DNA of 33,825 nt from Patescibacteria group bacterium (GCA_028715115.1 JAQUSN010000002.1:274816-308640), one strand, 5' to 3'; positions 1 through 8,897 are shown, counted from the stretch's first letter. The notes: generated from the letters alone by a model not told the origin. Numbers and translations: made by a program.

Positions 1-260
1 ATGGTCGTACCTAGCGTCGTCGGCATGCCGGCTTCAACTTTTATTTCGGATAAATCTTCAGACTCGCCGTTTTTTAACTCGTTAATTAGTTTAATCAGCC
101 AGCTAGCATGCTCTCGTTCTTGATCGGCGGTTAATAGAAAAATCTCGCCGATTTGTTCGTAGCCTTCTTTCTTAGCAATCTTGGAATAAAAAGTATAACG
201 ATTGCGCGCCTGGCTTTCGCCGACAAAGGCTTTAGCTAAATTTAGAATTGTTTGTTTCAT
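1..260 (-). CDS. Rubrerythrin-like ferritin-fold protein, 3' end beyond the window
   Basis: The gene starts at 260 (ATG on the minus strand) and runs off the left edge, so only about 86 N-terminal residues are visible. The translation begins MKQTILNLAKAFVGESQARN and continues with a Tyr-rich helix and the motif EREHASWL. Glu15 in GESQARNRY and the ExxH of EREHA are the usual first-half di-iron ligands of rubrerythrin. Family members reduce peroxide in the cytoplasm using rubredoxin-type electron donors. The second ligand half and any rubredoxin domain lie outside the window. Family assignment is firm; the exact subtype is not. Confidence 0.85.
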   Translation of the reverse strand, partial: MKQTILNLAKAFVGESQARNRYTFYSKIAKKEGYEQIGEIFLLTADQEREHASWLIKLINELKNGESEDLSEIKVEAGMPTTLGTT

Positions 261-330
261 AAAAATATTACATTAAAAATTAATTATTAAAACATTAATA
301 TTATAAAGTAGGTAAAAATCGTGTCAATAC

Positions 331-350
331 AAAAACGCCTCACGGCGTTT
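331..350 (-). terminator. Rho-independent terminator after murF
   Basis: On the minus strand AAACGCCG-TGA-GGCGTTTTT forms a 7-8 bp stem followed by a T run. It lies 16 bases past the murF stop codon and should end the mraZ-murF transcript. Confidence 0.75.
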
Positions 351-365
351 CTGTAGCATAATCTT

Positions 366-1667
366 CTAATTTATTCTTCCCCATTCATCGCCCTGCCTAA
401 CCAGTAGATGTTTAGCCGCTTGGCCTTGTAACATTAACTCTTTTACTACTTGCTCCATTCTCATACCCTGAGAGCCTTTAACTAAAATTAGATCTCCCGG
501 CTGAATTGATTCGTTTAAAAACTTTATCAATTCCCGCTTGTCATCGAAAGATTTTATCTTTTGTTCTGGCATTCCTGCTTCACGAGCACCAAGTGCTATA
601 TTTTTTGCTCCTTCGCCAAATGTTATTAAATGGTCTAATTTATCTTTGGCGACAGCCTCGCCTACCAGCCGATGCTGTTCAGTCGAATCTTTACCCAGTT
701 CTAACATGTCCGCCAATACTATCCATTTTCTTCCGCACTCTTTTAATTTAATCTGTTTTATTGATTTAAGCGCTGACAAAACCGCATTGGGTGAAGAATT
801 ATAAGTATCATCTATAACCAATGTTTCACTTTTCCCGTCTATCGGTTTCATTCTACCGGGCAAAGACGCAAATTGCTTTAAACTATCAGAGGCCTCAACT
901 AAATTAAAATCAAAGGTCATGCCTACGGCAATGGCAGCTAAAGCAGTATAAACGTTTGCCAGAGATATTGTTTGCGGCAAAAATACAGGTACGATACTGC
1001 CATGATATTTTACTTTAAAACGCAACCCGTTTATTTTAATTTTCCCGGTTTCACTTATTTCATAATCTAAATTAATTTCTACCGCCTGTACGTTAGCCTC
1101 GGCGCTGGTTCCATAAGTAATCAGTTTATTGTCTACTTTCTCTTTAATTTTGGCAATATTGGGATCGTCAATGTTTAATACCGCCCAACCACTCCTTTTT
1201 AAATTTGTCACAATTTCTTGTTTTTCTTTAATGACGTTATCTATATTTTTAAAATATTCTAAATGGCTCGGCCCAATGGCAGTTAAAACGCCTATTTGGC
1301 ATGGCGCAAAATTAGTTAAATATTTAATATCGCCGGGGTGATCAGCGGCCATTTCTAAAATTAAAATTTCCGGATAAGACCGCTCCTTATACCAAATAGA
1401 GCCAAAAGCTAGCCAAAAAACCCTAAGCCAACCGGCTAAATTTTTACCAGGTGACATGCGGCCCAAAATTGTTAAGGGCACACCAATCTCATTGTTATAA
1501 TTTTTTAAACTGCGGCGAACCCGGCGAAAATTTTTTAAAACATAATAAACAGCTTCTTTCGTAGCCGACTTGCCGACGCTGCCAGTTATGCCGATTATAA
1601 TCGGCTGGTATTTATTTAATACCTTTTTGGCAAAAAAACGTAAAATTTTATGAAGTATTTTTTTCAT
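366..1667 (-). CDS. murF: UDP-MurNAc-tripeptide--D-Ala-D-Ala ligase, N-terminally shortened
   Basis: This cytoplasmic ATP-dependent ligase adds D-Ala-D-Ala to the UDP-MurNAc tripeptide, the last cytoplasmic step in making the peptidoglycan stem peptide. Visible Mur ligase motifs are the P-loop GITGSVGKS (26-34, Lys33), LEMAADHPGDI (104-113), SHLE (134-137), DDTYNSSP near 285 and LADMLELG. At 433 aa the P-loop starts at residue 26, whereas in ordinary MurF it is near residue 105. The UDP-binding N-terminal domain is therefore absent, and a basic, hydrophobic helix takes its place. It is the last gene of mraZ-rsmH-ftsL-ftsI-murF, 5 nt after ftsI. A different Mur ligase is possible, but the operon position and the HLE and DDTYNSSP motifs favour MurF. 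Confidence 0.9.
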   Translation of the reverse strand: MKKILHKILRFFAKKVLNKYQPIIIGITGSVGKSATKEAVYYVLKNFRRVRRSLKNYNNEIGVPLTILGRMSPGKNLAGWLRVFWLAFGSIWYKERSYPEILILEMAADHPGDIKYLTNFAPCQIGVLTAIGPSHLEYFKNIDNVIKEKQEIVTNLKRSGWAVLNIDDPNIAKIKEKVDNKLITYGTSAEANVQAVEINLDYEISETGKIKINGLRFKVKYHGSIVPVFLPQTISLANVYTALAAIAVGMTFDFNLVEASDSLKQFASLPGRMKPIDGKSETLVIDDTYNSSPNAVLSALKSIKQIKLKECGRKWIVLADMLELGKDSTEQHRLVGEAVAKDKLDHLITFGEGAKNIALGAREAGMPEQKIKSFDDKRELIKFLNESIQPGDLILVKGSQGMRMEQVVKELMLQGQAAKHLLVRQGDEWGRIN

Positions 1668-1672
1668 CTTAA

Positions 1673-3376
1673 TTATTGTTTGTTTGGCTGGACATTATAA
1701 TATTTTAACACATATGGTGCAATTTGGCCAAATATCGGCGCCGCAGTCGATTCAGCAAAATTCCCGATCTTTGGTCTATCTATTTTAATTACTCCGACCA
1801 TAATAGGATTATCGTGCGGCACAAAACCGACAAAACTATGAATCGTCTCCATTGAATAACCGCCGTTAGGATTAGCAACTTGGGCCGTACCGGTCTTACC
1901 GGCGGTCCAATAACCCGGCGTTCTCGCCAACTTACCATAACCATTTTCTAATGCCGAAACCATCATAGCGGTTAATGTTGTAGCCGTGGCCGGCGAAATA
2001 ACTTGGCGAATAAATTTTGATTCATTAACCATGGTCGTGCCATCACTTTTGACAATTTTATCAATTAAATACGGTTTCATTAATTTGCCTTGATTGGCGA
2101 TGGCGCCGACTGCCGCGGCCATTTGGACGGGCGTAATTGAAATGCCCTGCCCAAAAGAAGCAGTAGCTAAATAAATTTCACCTGATTTGTTTAAATTGGA
2201 AATATCTCCTAAAGCTTCGCCCGGCTGCTCAATACCGGTTAAGCTGGCAAGTCCAAAATTCTTAACGTAAGTGCGAAACATTCCCAGTCCTGTTTGCCTG
2301 GCGGCAAAAATAGCGCCGGTATTTAATGATTTTTCCAAAACATTGGTCATGGTCATGACTCCATGCGCTTTTAAATCGGAATTTTTAATGGTATAACCGG
2401 CGATTTTTTCGAATCCTGTATCAACATAAGTTGTTTCCGGAGCCACCTTTCCAGAATCAAGAGCAGCGGCCATAGTAATTATTTTAAACACAGAACCAGG
2501 CTCATATGCCTCAGCCACCGCAGAATTGAAAAAGGTGCTGTAATTTTTTACCTGATTATAATTATTAGGATCAAAATCAGGATAATTGCATAATGCCAAA
2601 ATTTTACCCGTTACCGGCTCTATAATAACTGCCGAACCGCCGGCTGCCTGCGCCCTTTTAACTCCTTCGGCCAATGCTTTACAGGTGATATATTGTATAG
2701 ATCGATCAATGGTTAGAACAACGTTAACGCCGCGTGTCGGTTTTTTTATAATTTTCTCCGAATCCAAAATTAAACTTCCAGACGGAGTTTTTTCGCCAGC
2801 TAATAGTCCGGCTTCGCCAGCTAGTTCATTGTTTAAATATTCTTCAATGCCGTATTGTCCGGACAGTTTATCGTCCTTAACTCCCAAAAACCCGACGACA
2901 TGACTAAAAGTATTTTTTTCCGAATAATATCTTTTATAACCATCCTCAATAAATATTCCGGGCAGAGCCAACTCTTTTATCCCCCGCGCCTCTTCCTCGC
3001 TAATATCTTTTTTTAAAATTTTATAAAAATCATTTTTATATGATAGTGTTTTTACCAAATCCTTATATTCAGCGCTGTCCTTTGACTTAATATCCAAAAA
3101 GGGCGCAAGCGCCCCAACAGTATCTTCTGGATTTTGAACATTGGCCGGAACCGCACAAAGCGAATATGATTTTAAATTAACCGCCAACGGCTGTCCACTT
3201 ATGTCTTTAATATCACCTCGTTCGGCATCAATAATTCTTTCAACGCTGCGCGTAGCTTCGGCCTGTTTTTTGTAATAACTGTATTTTAATATCTGTAAAG
3301 AAAATAGCCGAATGACGATGATGCCCCCGGCAATTAGAATTATTATAATCAACGCCCATAAACGGTTATTCTTCAT
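1673..3376 (-). CDS. ftsI: Peptidoglycan transpeptidase, class B penicillin-binding protein (FtsI/PBP2 type)
   Basis: This membrane-anchored D,D-transpeptidase cross-links septal peptidoglycan. One N-terminal transmembrane helix (about 7-29) is followed by the PBP dimerisation domain (about 45-205) and the transpeptidase domain (about 240-560). The catalytic motifs are complete: SVFK with Ser295 and Lys298, SLN at 350-352, and KTG at 494-496 within AGKTGTAQV. Length 567 aa is normal for FtsI. It is separated from ftsL by 9 nt and from murF by 5 nt, as in the conserved division and cell wall cluster, which favours FtsI over the elongation PBP2. No PASTA domains are visible at the C-terminus. 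Confidence 0.93.
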   Translation of the reverse strand: MKNNRLWALIIIILIAGGIIVIRLFSLQILKYSYYKKQAEATRSVERIIDAERGDIKDISGQPLAVNLKSYSLCAVPANVQNPEDTVGALAPFLDIKSKDSAEYKDLVKTLSYKNDFYKILKKDISEEEARGIKELALPGIFIEDGYKRYYSEKNTFSHVVGFLGVKDDKLSGQYGIEEYLNNELAGEAGLLAGEKTPSGSLILDSEKIIKKPTRGVNVVLTIDRSIQYITCKALAEGVKRAQAAGGSAVIIEPVTGKILALCNYPDFDPNNYNQVKNYSTFFNSAVAEAYEPGSVFKIITMAAALDSGKVAPETTYVDTGFEKIAGYTIKNSDLKAHGVMTMTNVLEKSLNTGAIFAARQTGLGMFRTYVKNFGLASLTGIEQPGEALGDISNLNKSGEIYLATASFGQGISITPVQMAAAVGAIANQGKLMKPYLIDKIVKSDGTTMVNESKFIRQVISPATATTLTAMMVSALENGYGKLARTPGYWTAGKTGTAQVANPNGGYSMETIHSFVGFVPHDNPIMVGVIKIDRPKIGNFAESTAAPIFGQIAPYVLKYYNVQPNKQ

Positions 3377-3385
3377 GGCACTAAA

Positions 3386-3721
3386 TTATTTTACCGCCAC
3401 TACGCCGTCAGTGAATTTCAAATAATCAAATTGTTTAATCGCTACCAAGCCCGATTGACTGGCCCATTGTTCTAGACCAACCAGAGATTCTGATTTATTT
3501 AATTGAAGCTCTGTATTTTGATTGTTGCCTTCTAGTTCGGTGATTCTCTGCTTCAGAGCGTCCATCTTAAAAGTAAAAATCGATAATGAGTTTATTTCAA
3601 CCAGATATGACAACACGCCGACAAAAAGTAAGCTCATTAAAATCATGTTAAAGCAAAATTGTTTTTTTGAGCATTGGAAATGTTTTTTAAGGTTGGAGTT
3701 GCCGACGTAGTAGGGTGTCAT
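3386..3721 (-). CDS. ftsL: FtsL-like division protein
   Basis: This is a 111-aa bitopic protein with a short cytoplasmic N-terminus, one transmembrane helix (about 23-43) and an extracytoplasmic coiled coil (about 50-80, with an ITELEGNNQNTELQL heptad pattern). This is the architecture of FtsL/DivIC septum proteins, which recruit and activate the septal synthase. FtsL is poorly conserved, so the call rests on size, topology and location between rsmH and ftsI in the dcw order. The start at 3721 puts a 22-residue cytoplasmic tail before the helix. No Shine-Dalgarno sequence is visible, as for most genes here. Confidence 0.75.
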   Translation of the reverse strand: MTPYYVGNSNLKKHFQCSKKQFCFNMILMSLLFVGVLSYLVEINSLSIFTFKMDALKQRITELEGNNQNTELQLNKSESLVGLEQWASQSGLVAIKQFDYLKFTDGVVAVK

Positions 3722-3754
3722 AAGATTAAAAGACTAAATTTTAAATATAGAATA

Positions 3755-4624
3755 CTAATTCTTTTCGGCGATTCTTAGTTTTGCACTTCTGGCCCGTTTA
3801 TTCTGTCTTAATTCTTCTTGAGTTGACGTTATCGGTTTTTTTGTAATTATGTTTAAATTTAAGTTATTTTTATAAAAATTCTTAACGATACGATCCTCTA
3901 AAGAGTGGAAAGAAATTACGGCCAGCCGGCCACCCGGAGCCAACAGATCAACGGCTTGAGGCAAAGCAGAAGATAAATATTCCAATTCATGGTTAACGGC
4001 AATGCGCAAGGCCTGAAAAATCCTGGCCAACGACTTAATGTGAAATTTTGGCCCTAAAATTTTTTTAATCGCTTCGGCTAAATCGACGGTTGTTTTGATT
4101 CTTTTCTGGCGGCGCTGGACAACAATGCCGCGAGCAATTTGATGAGCGAATCTTTCTTCGCCAAATTCTTCAAAAATTTCCGCCAAATCTTGTTCGGGCC
4201 ATTGATTTAAAATTTCTAAAGCCGTTAAATTTTGTTTTAACGGATTAAAGCGCATGTCTAATATTTCGTTCTTCTGAAAACTAATTCCCCTGCCCCTGTT
4301 TTCTATCAAATCAGTCGAAAGCCCAAGGTCAAACAAAATCCCCCTGACTTTCAAAAATTTATTTTTTCTGGCAATTGATTCTAGATTAACAAAATTGTCG
4401 TTCACTAAAATCAATCTATCGTTTAAATTTTTGTCTATTTTGACTTTCATTTCTGAAATAGCTTCCATCGAAAAGTCTATTCCCAATAATTTTCCTAGCG
4501 GGGCGGTCTGCCTCAATATTTCCAGGGCATGGCCGCCGCCGCCCAACGTACAATCAATGAAATTATCATTCGGTCTCGGACTGAGACCGTTTAACACCTC
4601 ATTTAAAAGAACTGGGGTGTGCAT
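3755..4624 (-). CDS. rsmH: 16S rRNA (cytosine1402-N4)-methyltransferase
   Basis: RsmH (MraW) uses SAM to methylate N4 of C1402 in the ribosomal decoding centre. At 289 aa it has the typical start MHTPVLLNEVLNGL, the SAM-binding loop DCTLGGGGHA (25-34), ILFDLGLST and the C-terminal FHSLEDRIVKNF. The full length and all motifs match the family. It lies 17 nt after mraZ and 33 nt before ftsL, the classic dcw arrangement. Confidence 0.97.
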   Translation of the reverse strand: MHTPVLLNEVLNGLSPRPNDNFIDCTLGGGGHALEILRQTAPLGKLLGIDFSMEAISEMKVKIDKNLNDRLILVNDNFVNLESIARKNKFLKVRGILFDLGLSTDLIENRGRGISFQKNEILDMRFNPLKQNLTALEILNQWPEQDLAEIFEEFGEERFAHQIARGIVVQRRQKRIKTTVDLAEAIKKILGPKFHIKSLARIFQALRIAVNHELEYLSSALPQAVDLLAPGGRLAVISFHSLEDRIVKNFYKNNLNLNIITKKPITSTQEELRQNKRARSAKLRIAEKN

Positions 4625-4641
4625 ATGATGAAAAAATATTT

Positions 4642-5073
4642 TTAGACCCCGAGATCGGCCAGGGCTTCGGCAATTTCAGCGCTGTCGCCTTCGCTCTTTG
4701 ATTTGTATTCTTCCCATTTATTTTCGTCCCAAATTTCTAGTCGATTATATAAACCAGCCACGACCACTTTTTTATTTATCGTGGCATAACGTCGTAAATA
4801 ATCCGGCAAAATTATTCTCCCCTGTTTATCTAGGTCGGCATCCATGGCTCCGGCCAACATCAATCTTGAAAAAGTTCTATTATTAGACTGCGCCAGAGGC
4901 AATTGGGCAATCTTCTGCGCCAGCGAATCCCATTCTTTTTTGGGATATAAAAAAAGACAGGCATCTATACCGCGGGTCACCACTGCTCCCTTACTAAAAG
5001 CATCTCTAAATTTGACCGGAACGGCTAACCTGGCTTTTTCGTCTATATTATAATGGTATTCGCCAATAAACAT
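4642..5073 (-). CDS. mraZ: Transcriptional regulator MraZ
   Basis: MraZ is a ring-forming DNA-binding protein that represses the dcw operon it heads. The 143-aa sequence has the two SpoVT/AbrB-like halves, with signature motifs DEKARLAVP at 11-19 and DKQGRIILP at 82-90. The first copy has Ala where Gly is usual (DxKGR). It begins the leftward operon mraZ-rsmH-ftsL-ftsI-murF. The upstream DNA holds a decanucleotide-periodic operator overlapping a good promoter (see 5131-5173), so autoregulation is well supported by the sequence. Confidence 0.95.
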   Translation of the reverse strand: MFIGEYHYNIDEKARLAVPVKFRDAFSKGAVVTRGIDACLFLYPKKEWDSLAQKIAQLPLAQSNNRTFSRLMLAGAMDADLDKQGRIILPDYLRRYATINKKVVVAGLYNRLEIWDENKWEEYKSKSEGDSAEIAEALADLGV

Positions 5074-5130
5074 AATAATTTTTAATGAATTTACTTATTT
5101 TGAGTTATCCACTGTTTTCTTCCCTTTTCC

Positions 5131-5173
5131 CCACCTTTATCCACACGACACCATTATAAACCATTTTCTACCA
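5131..5173 (-). promoter_or_regulatory. MraZ operator: five direct repeats at exact 10-bp spacing
   Basis: CCA trinucleotides (TGG on the operon strand) start at 5131, 5141, 5151, 5161 and 5171, with a degenerate TCC at 5121. MraZ from other bacteria binds direct repeats with a TGGG-like core in 10-bp register upstream of mraZ. The array spans the predicted -10 and spacer of the mraZ promoter, so binding should block RNA polymerase. Confidence 0.8.
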
Positions 5174-5181
5174 CTAAACAA
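5153..5181 (-). promoter_or_regulatory. mraZ operon promoter
   Basis: On the minus strand TTGTTT (5176-5181) is followed after exactly 17 bp by a perfect TATAAT (5153-5158). Initiation near 5146 would leave a 5' UTR of about 70 nt before the mraZ ATG at 5073. The MraZ repeats overlap it. Confidence 0.7.
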
Positions 5182-5237
5182 CATTTTGCTTGTGGATAAC
5201 TTCCGCACTCCCCTACTCCTAAAATTTTCATAAAAAC

Positions 5238-5271
5238 AAAAAGATTACTATCACTAAGATAATAATCTTTT
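5238..5271 (-). repeat. Hairpin between ackA and the mraZ promoter
   Basis: AAAAGATTA (5239-5247) pairs with TAATCTTTT (5263-5271). On the minus strand the hairpin is followed by TTTTTGTTTTT, so it resembles a terminator for leftward transcripts coming from ackA, which stops at 5324. Confidence 0.6.
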
Positions 5272-5323
5272 AAAAACAGGAAGCGGAGTAGCTAAATTTT
5301 ATTCAAAAAAATTTTTCTGCTAA

Positions 5324-6421
5324 CTAAAATTTAATAAACTTTAAACATTCTTTAGCAATGGCTAATTCTTCGTCTGTTTTAATGACCAATATTTTTGTCT
5401 TATTTAAAAATTTTAAATCTTTCACAACGGCCCGTCTCGTCGCCGGTTTGCCCGAACCGATTCCTCCGCTAAAAACAATCGCGTCAACTTTATTTAATAT
5501 TCCCCAATAAGCGCTAATGTATTTTTCTAAACGATAAATAAAAATATCAAAAGCTAATTTTGCTCGAGGGCTTTTATCTTTAACTTTTAATAATTTCAAA
5601 TAATGATCGCTGCCAAACAATCCTTTAATGCCCGACTCTTTGTTTAAAATATTATTCGTCTCAAATAAAAGATGTTCTGACTCTTTGTTTTTAGGATTAT
5701 TTTTAATCAAAATTTCTTGGATTTCTAAAATTACCCCTGGATCTAAATCCCCCGGCCTGGTCGTCATCACCAAGCCCTCCATCGGCGTATAGCCCAAACT
5801 AATATCAATGGGCTGGCCATTTTTAATAGCCGCCACGCTGCAACCGCCGCCCAGATGACAGGTAATTAAATTAAGTTTGGCCACCGGTTTTTTTAGTTTA
5901 GCTGCAACGGTATCAACTAAATATTGATGGGAAATGCCGTGGAAACCAAAACGTTCAATACCGAATTTTTGATAATATTCGAAAGGGATCGGATAAATTT
6001 TCGCTTTAAGAGGCAGGGTTTTAAAAAACGCCGTATCAAAAACCGCAACGTTGGGGATATTGCTGAAGTATACTAAACAACTTTTAATGCCCATTAAGTT
6101 GTACGGATTGTGTAGCGGCGCTAAGCGATTATATTTTTCTAACAATCGCAAATTCAATTGATCGATTTTGGTCGGTGCGACAAATTCATTGCCGCCATGC
6201 ACAACGCGGTGGCCAATAGCCGCGATATCGGTCAAGTTGCCGAGCGATCTAAGCAGCGATCGAATAGCCGCATCATGGCTCGTTCCCCTGTCTTCGCGCA
6301 GACCCTTAAAGTTACCTTCTTTAACTACTTTAACTACTTTAAGAGCATTATCTTTTCCAATGCTAAAAATTTTATATTTTAGGGATGTACTACCTGAATT
6401 AAAGACTAAAACCTGCTTCAT
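5324..6421 (-). CDS. ackA: Acetate kinase
   Basis: AckA interconverts acetyl phosphate plus ADP with acetate plus ATP, a main ATP source in fermentative Patescibacteria. Visible ASKHA-kinase motifs are VFNSGSTSLKYK (6-17), GHRVVHGG with Arg72, VFDTAFF with the catalytic Asp129, GFHGISH with His161, HLGGGCS and TPMEGLVMTTRPGDLDP with Arg222. At 365 aa it is somewhat shorter than the usual 400. No phosphotransacetylase gene lies in the window. It is the last gene of a leftward operon, 3 nt after a small membrane protein gene, and a terminator hairpin follows. Confidence 0.96.
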   Translation of the reverse strand: MKQVLVFNSGSTSLKYKIFSIGKDNALKVVKVVKEGNFKGLREDRGTSHDAAIRSLLRSLGNLTDIAAIGHRVVHGGNEFVAPTKIDQLNLRLLEKYNRLAPLHNPYNLMGIKSCLVYFSNIPNVAVFDTAFFKTLPLKAKIYPIPFEYYQKFGIERFGFHGISHQYLVDTVAAKLKKPVAKLNLITCHLGGGCSVAAIKNGQPIDISLGYTPMEGLVMTTRPGDLDPGVILEIQEILIKNNPKNKESEHLLFETNNILNKESGIKGLFGSDHYLKLLKVKDKSPRAKLAFDIFIYRLEKYISAYWGILNKVDAIVFSGGIGSGKPATRRAVVKDLKFLNKTKILVIKTDEELAIAKECLKFIKF

Positions 6422-6424
6422 AAT

Positions 6425-6694
6425 TTATTTCTTGATAAAATATTTTAACCAAAACTGTTTGAAAATTGGCAATGTTAATGTAGAAAGCATAAAAGCAATG
6501 GCCGGAACAATAGCGTTTAACCACGGTTTTTCAATATTAATAATCCCCAAATAAATACCCATGGCAATATATGTAAAAATTATAATCAAAAGTCTACGAA
6601 ACCAACTTAACTCCCAGGCTTTATCCTGTTCAACTTTTTGATTCCGATTATTAATTTTTATTATTTCTTGTTCTAATTCCTCTATGTTTTTCAT
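6425..6694 (-). CDS. Small two-helix membrane protein, unknown
   Basis: This 89-aa protein starts with a charged, possibly coiled N-terminus (MKNIEELEQEIIKINNRNQK), followed by two transmembrane helices at about 30-50 and 57-77 and a short basic tail. No family is recognised. It lies between the permease and ackA with gaps of 3 nt on each side, so it is surely co-transcribed with them. A link to transport or membrane energetics is only suggested by position. Confidence 0.65.
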   Translation of the reverse strand: MKNIEELEQEIIKINNRNQKVEQDKAWELSWFRRLLIIIFTYIAMGIYLGIINIEKPWLNAIVPAIAFMLSTLTLPIFKQFWLKYFIKK

Positions 6695-6697
6695 AAA

Positions 6698-7837
6698 TTA
6701 CTTGTATTGAACAAAAATGATAGTTAAGATCGGCGCAATAATAAATAATGAACCGATTAAATAATAAACATAGGTCGGTAAATTTAAAGAATATTCCGGT
6801 TTACGATCACCCGCGGCCTTGGCTCGGCGATGCATGGTTAAAAGTAAAATTCCTTCGCCGGCGCCCAGCCATAAACCCAAAAACGACAAAATCCAAATAA
6901 AATTTTGCATGCCTAGCAAGAATAAGGCAATTGGAATAAGGCACACTAATAGCAGTGAAACAGCCTTGGTTATTTTAAGATCATAAATAAAAATCTTTTT
7001 TAAGGTAATGCCCATGACCAGATATGACGTGGCCACGCATAAAATTCCCAAAATCGCCGCTAAATCGACAATGGTTTGGCTAAATATTCCCTTCATGCCC
7101 ATAATTCCTTCGGGGCTGGTTTTAGCACCGCTGGCGCCGACAATGCCCAGGCTAAAAACAAAATAAAAAATAATCGGCAGAACTGTTCCTAAAATAATTG
7201 CTTTCTTTATCCCTTTTTTGTTTTTATCTAATATTTCTTTAAGCTCGGGTACGGCCGAAGCGCCGGCAATTGAATAAAAAATCACCCCCCAGGGCAAAAA
7301 CACATATTGCCAATTTACTAAAGTAATATTAGCGGCCCTAAAATGCATAAAACCAAAAACGGCGACAATAACAATCGCCAAAAGTAACGAAACGGTCATT
7401 ATTAGATCTAAAAAAGAAACTTTTTTCCAGTCATAAATAACGCCTAGCGACAGCAGTGCCCAGAATAAAAAAACATAAAACAAATTATTGCCAATATCGC
7501 CAAAAATAGACGACAAAAAATTACCGCCCAAAATCAAATAAACCAAATTAGACATCAAGAGGTTTACTAGGGCGGCGACAAATAAAATATTTCTGCCCGA
7601 TTTGCCTAAATATTTTTCGCCGTAACCGACTATTCTGTGCGTAGATGATGTTCTTAGGACAATTTCTCCGTAAACCAAGTGCATAGTCAGAATCATTAGG
7701 CCTAAAAGAATAAAATAAAAAACGCCGATTAATAAGCCGGCCTTCATAATGACATATGGTATGGCAAAAATTCCTGACCCGATAATGGTGCCAATAAGAA
7801 TTGCGGTTGCTTCGAAAAAACCTTTCGTCTTATTCAT
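6698..7837 (-). CDS. Amino-acid permease, aromatic/hydroxy amino acid (HAAAP) type
   Basis: This 379-aa integral membrane protein has about 11 transmembrane helices. The N-terminus has ATAILIGTIIGSGIFAIPYV, the unwound TM1 substrate-binding motif of the APC superfamily; GSGIFAIPYV is most like the tryptophan/tyrosine permease (HAAAP) branch. It should import an amino acid by cation symport, but the substrate cannot be read from sequence. An importer suits an organism with few biosynthetic genes. It lies 22 nt after rmuC and 3 nt before the small membrane protein gene. Confidence 0.8.
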   Translation of the reverse strand: MNKTKGFFEATAILIGTIIGSGIFAIPYVIMKAGLLIGVFYFILLGLMILTMHLVYGEIVLRTSSTHRIVGYGEKYLGKSGRNILFVAALVNLLMSNLVYLILGGNFLSSIFGDIGNNLFYVFLFWALLSLGVIYDWKKVSFLDLIMTVSLLLAIVIVAVFGFMHFRAANITLVNWQYVFLPWGVIFYSIAGASAVPELKEILDKNKKGIKKAIILGTVLPIIFYFVFSLGIVGASGAKTSPEGIMGMKGIFSQTIVDLAAILGILCVATSYLVMGITLKKIFIYDLKITKAVSLLLVCLIPIALFLLGMQNFIWILSFLGLWLGAGEGILLLTMHRRAKAAGDRKPEYSLNLPTYVYYLIGSLFIIAPILTIIFVQYK

Positions 7838-7859
7838 GCTTAACTTTTATTTTATAATT

Positions 7860-8897
7860 TTATTTATCATCTGGCTTGTCTATTTGTAACGGCTCTATTT
7901 TATTATCTCCATCGGTTATTTTCACAATATCTCTGTCAATTTTATTTAATTCTTTATAGGCCGTATTATAAGAATTGACCGTCGTACCCAAATTGTTGCC
8001 TAACTTTTTAAAATATTCGTCATAGGTTAAAATATGTTTTCCTAATTGTTCGACTCTTTCGCGAATTTCTTTGGCCGATTCTTCTATTTGTAAGGCTCTT
8101 AACCCCTGTAAAACTGTTTGCAAATATGCCAAAAATGACGTCGGCGAAACAATTATAACTTTATATTTGCTTGCGGCTCGTTGAATTAAATTTTCAGTAT
8201 CTTCGTCTTTTAGAGCGCCGATTTTATTAACGATCAAATCATAATAAATGGCTTCATGCGGAATAAACATGAAAGCAAAGTCCATCGTTCCTTGTGATGG
8301 CTGTATATATTTGGCCGTTTCCTGAATTCTTAATTTTAAATCGGACACAAATACTTTCTCTAATCTCGCCCGTTCAGTTTCGTCTTTTTCTTCAACTAAA
8401 CGATTATAGTTCTCTAATGAGAATTTCGAATCAATAGGAATGACCTTATCTTTAACAAAAACCACAGCATCAACAATAGTTCCGTCTTTAAATGGATATT
8501 GCCTTTGATAGCTACCCGGCGGCAAAACATTCTTTAAAACAGTTTCTAAATAATATTCTCCCAAGACGCCTCGTTGCTTAGGGTTTTTTAAAATATCCTG
8601 CAAACTTTGAAGTTGATCGGTAAAATTAATTACTTGTTTATTTGTTTCATCTAGTTTAGTCAATTTTTCAGTAACGTCCCTGATAATTTGATTAGTTTGC
8701 CCAGACTGCCTTTGAACCGTCTGATGCACATCTCTTAATTTATTGTCCATCGTTTCTCTAATTTCTTTGAGTTGAGCTTGAATTAGCAACGGTGATTGGT
8801 CGTTAGCATTTTTACCGCCCAATAATTTAAGTTGACGAAATAGTAAAACCATTCCGGCAATAACGATTAATAAAATTATAAGTATTAAATAATTCAT
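7860..8897 (-). CDS. rmuC: DNA recombination protein RmuC homolog
   Basis: The 345-aa protein has an N-terminal transmembrane helix (2-20), a long coiled coil (about 30-105) and the RmuC nuclease-like domain (about 108-310). Visible motifs are RGVLGEYYLE, VDAVVFVKDKVIPIDSKFSLENYNRL and PHEAIYYDL. The VDAVV...IDSKF pair is the PD-(D/E)xK-like core of the family. RmuC limits DNA inversions at short repeats, which may matter in this repeat-rich genome. It is in a tight leftward operon, 6 nt after a small membrane protein gene. Confidence 0.9.
   Translation of the reverse strand: MNYLILIILLIVIAGMVLLFRQLKLLGGKNANDQSPLLIQAQLKEIRETMDNKLRDVHQTVQRQSGQTNQIIRDVTEKLTKLDETNKQVINFTDQLQSLQDILKNPKQRGVLGEYYLETVLKNVLPPGSYQRQYPFKDGTIVDAVVFVKDKVIPIDSKFSLENYNRLVEEKDETERARLEKVFVSDLKLRIQETAKYIQPSQGTMDFAFMFIPHEAIYYDLIVNKIGALKDEDTENLIQRAASKYKVIIVSPTSFLAYLQTVLQGLRALQIEESAKEIRERVEQLGKHILTYDEYFKKLGNNLGTTVNSYNTAYKELNKIDRDIVKITDGDNKIEPLQIDKPDDK

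Larger units (their letters stand above)
5105..5199. promoter_or_regulatory. Cluster of DnaA-box-like 9-mers
   Basis: TTATCCACA is present exactly at 5137-5145 (plus) and 5191-5199 (minus), and TTATCCACT at 5105-5113 (plus). Three matches within 95 bp flank and overlap the mraZ promoter. DnaA control of the division operon is an inference. There is no dnaA or dnaN nearby to argue for an origin. Confidence 0.5.

Noticed and set aside
5105-5199. Replication origin
   Set aside because: Three DnaA-like sites but no dnaA or dnaN and no clear unwinding repeats nearby; a promoter regulatory role is the simpler reading.
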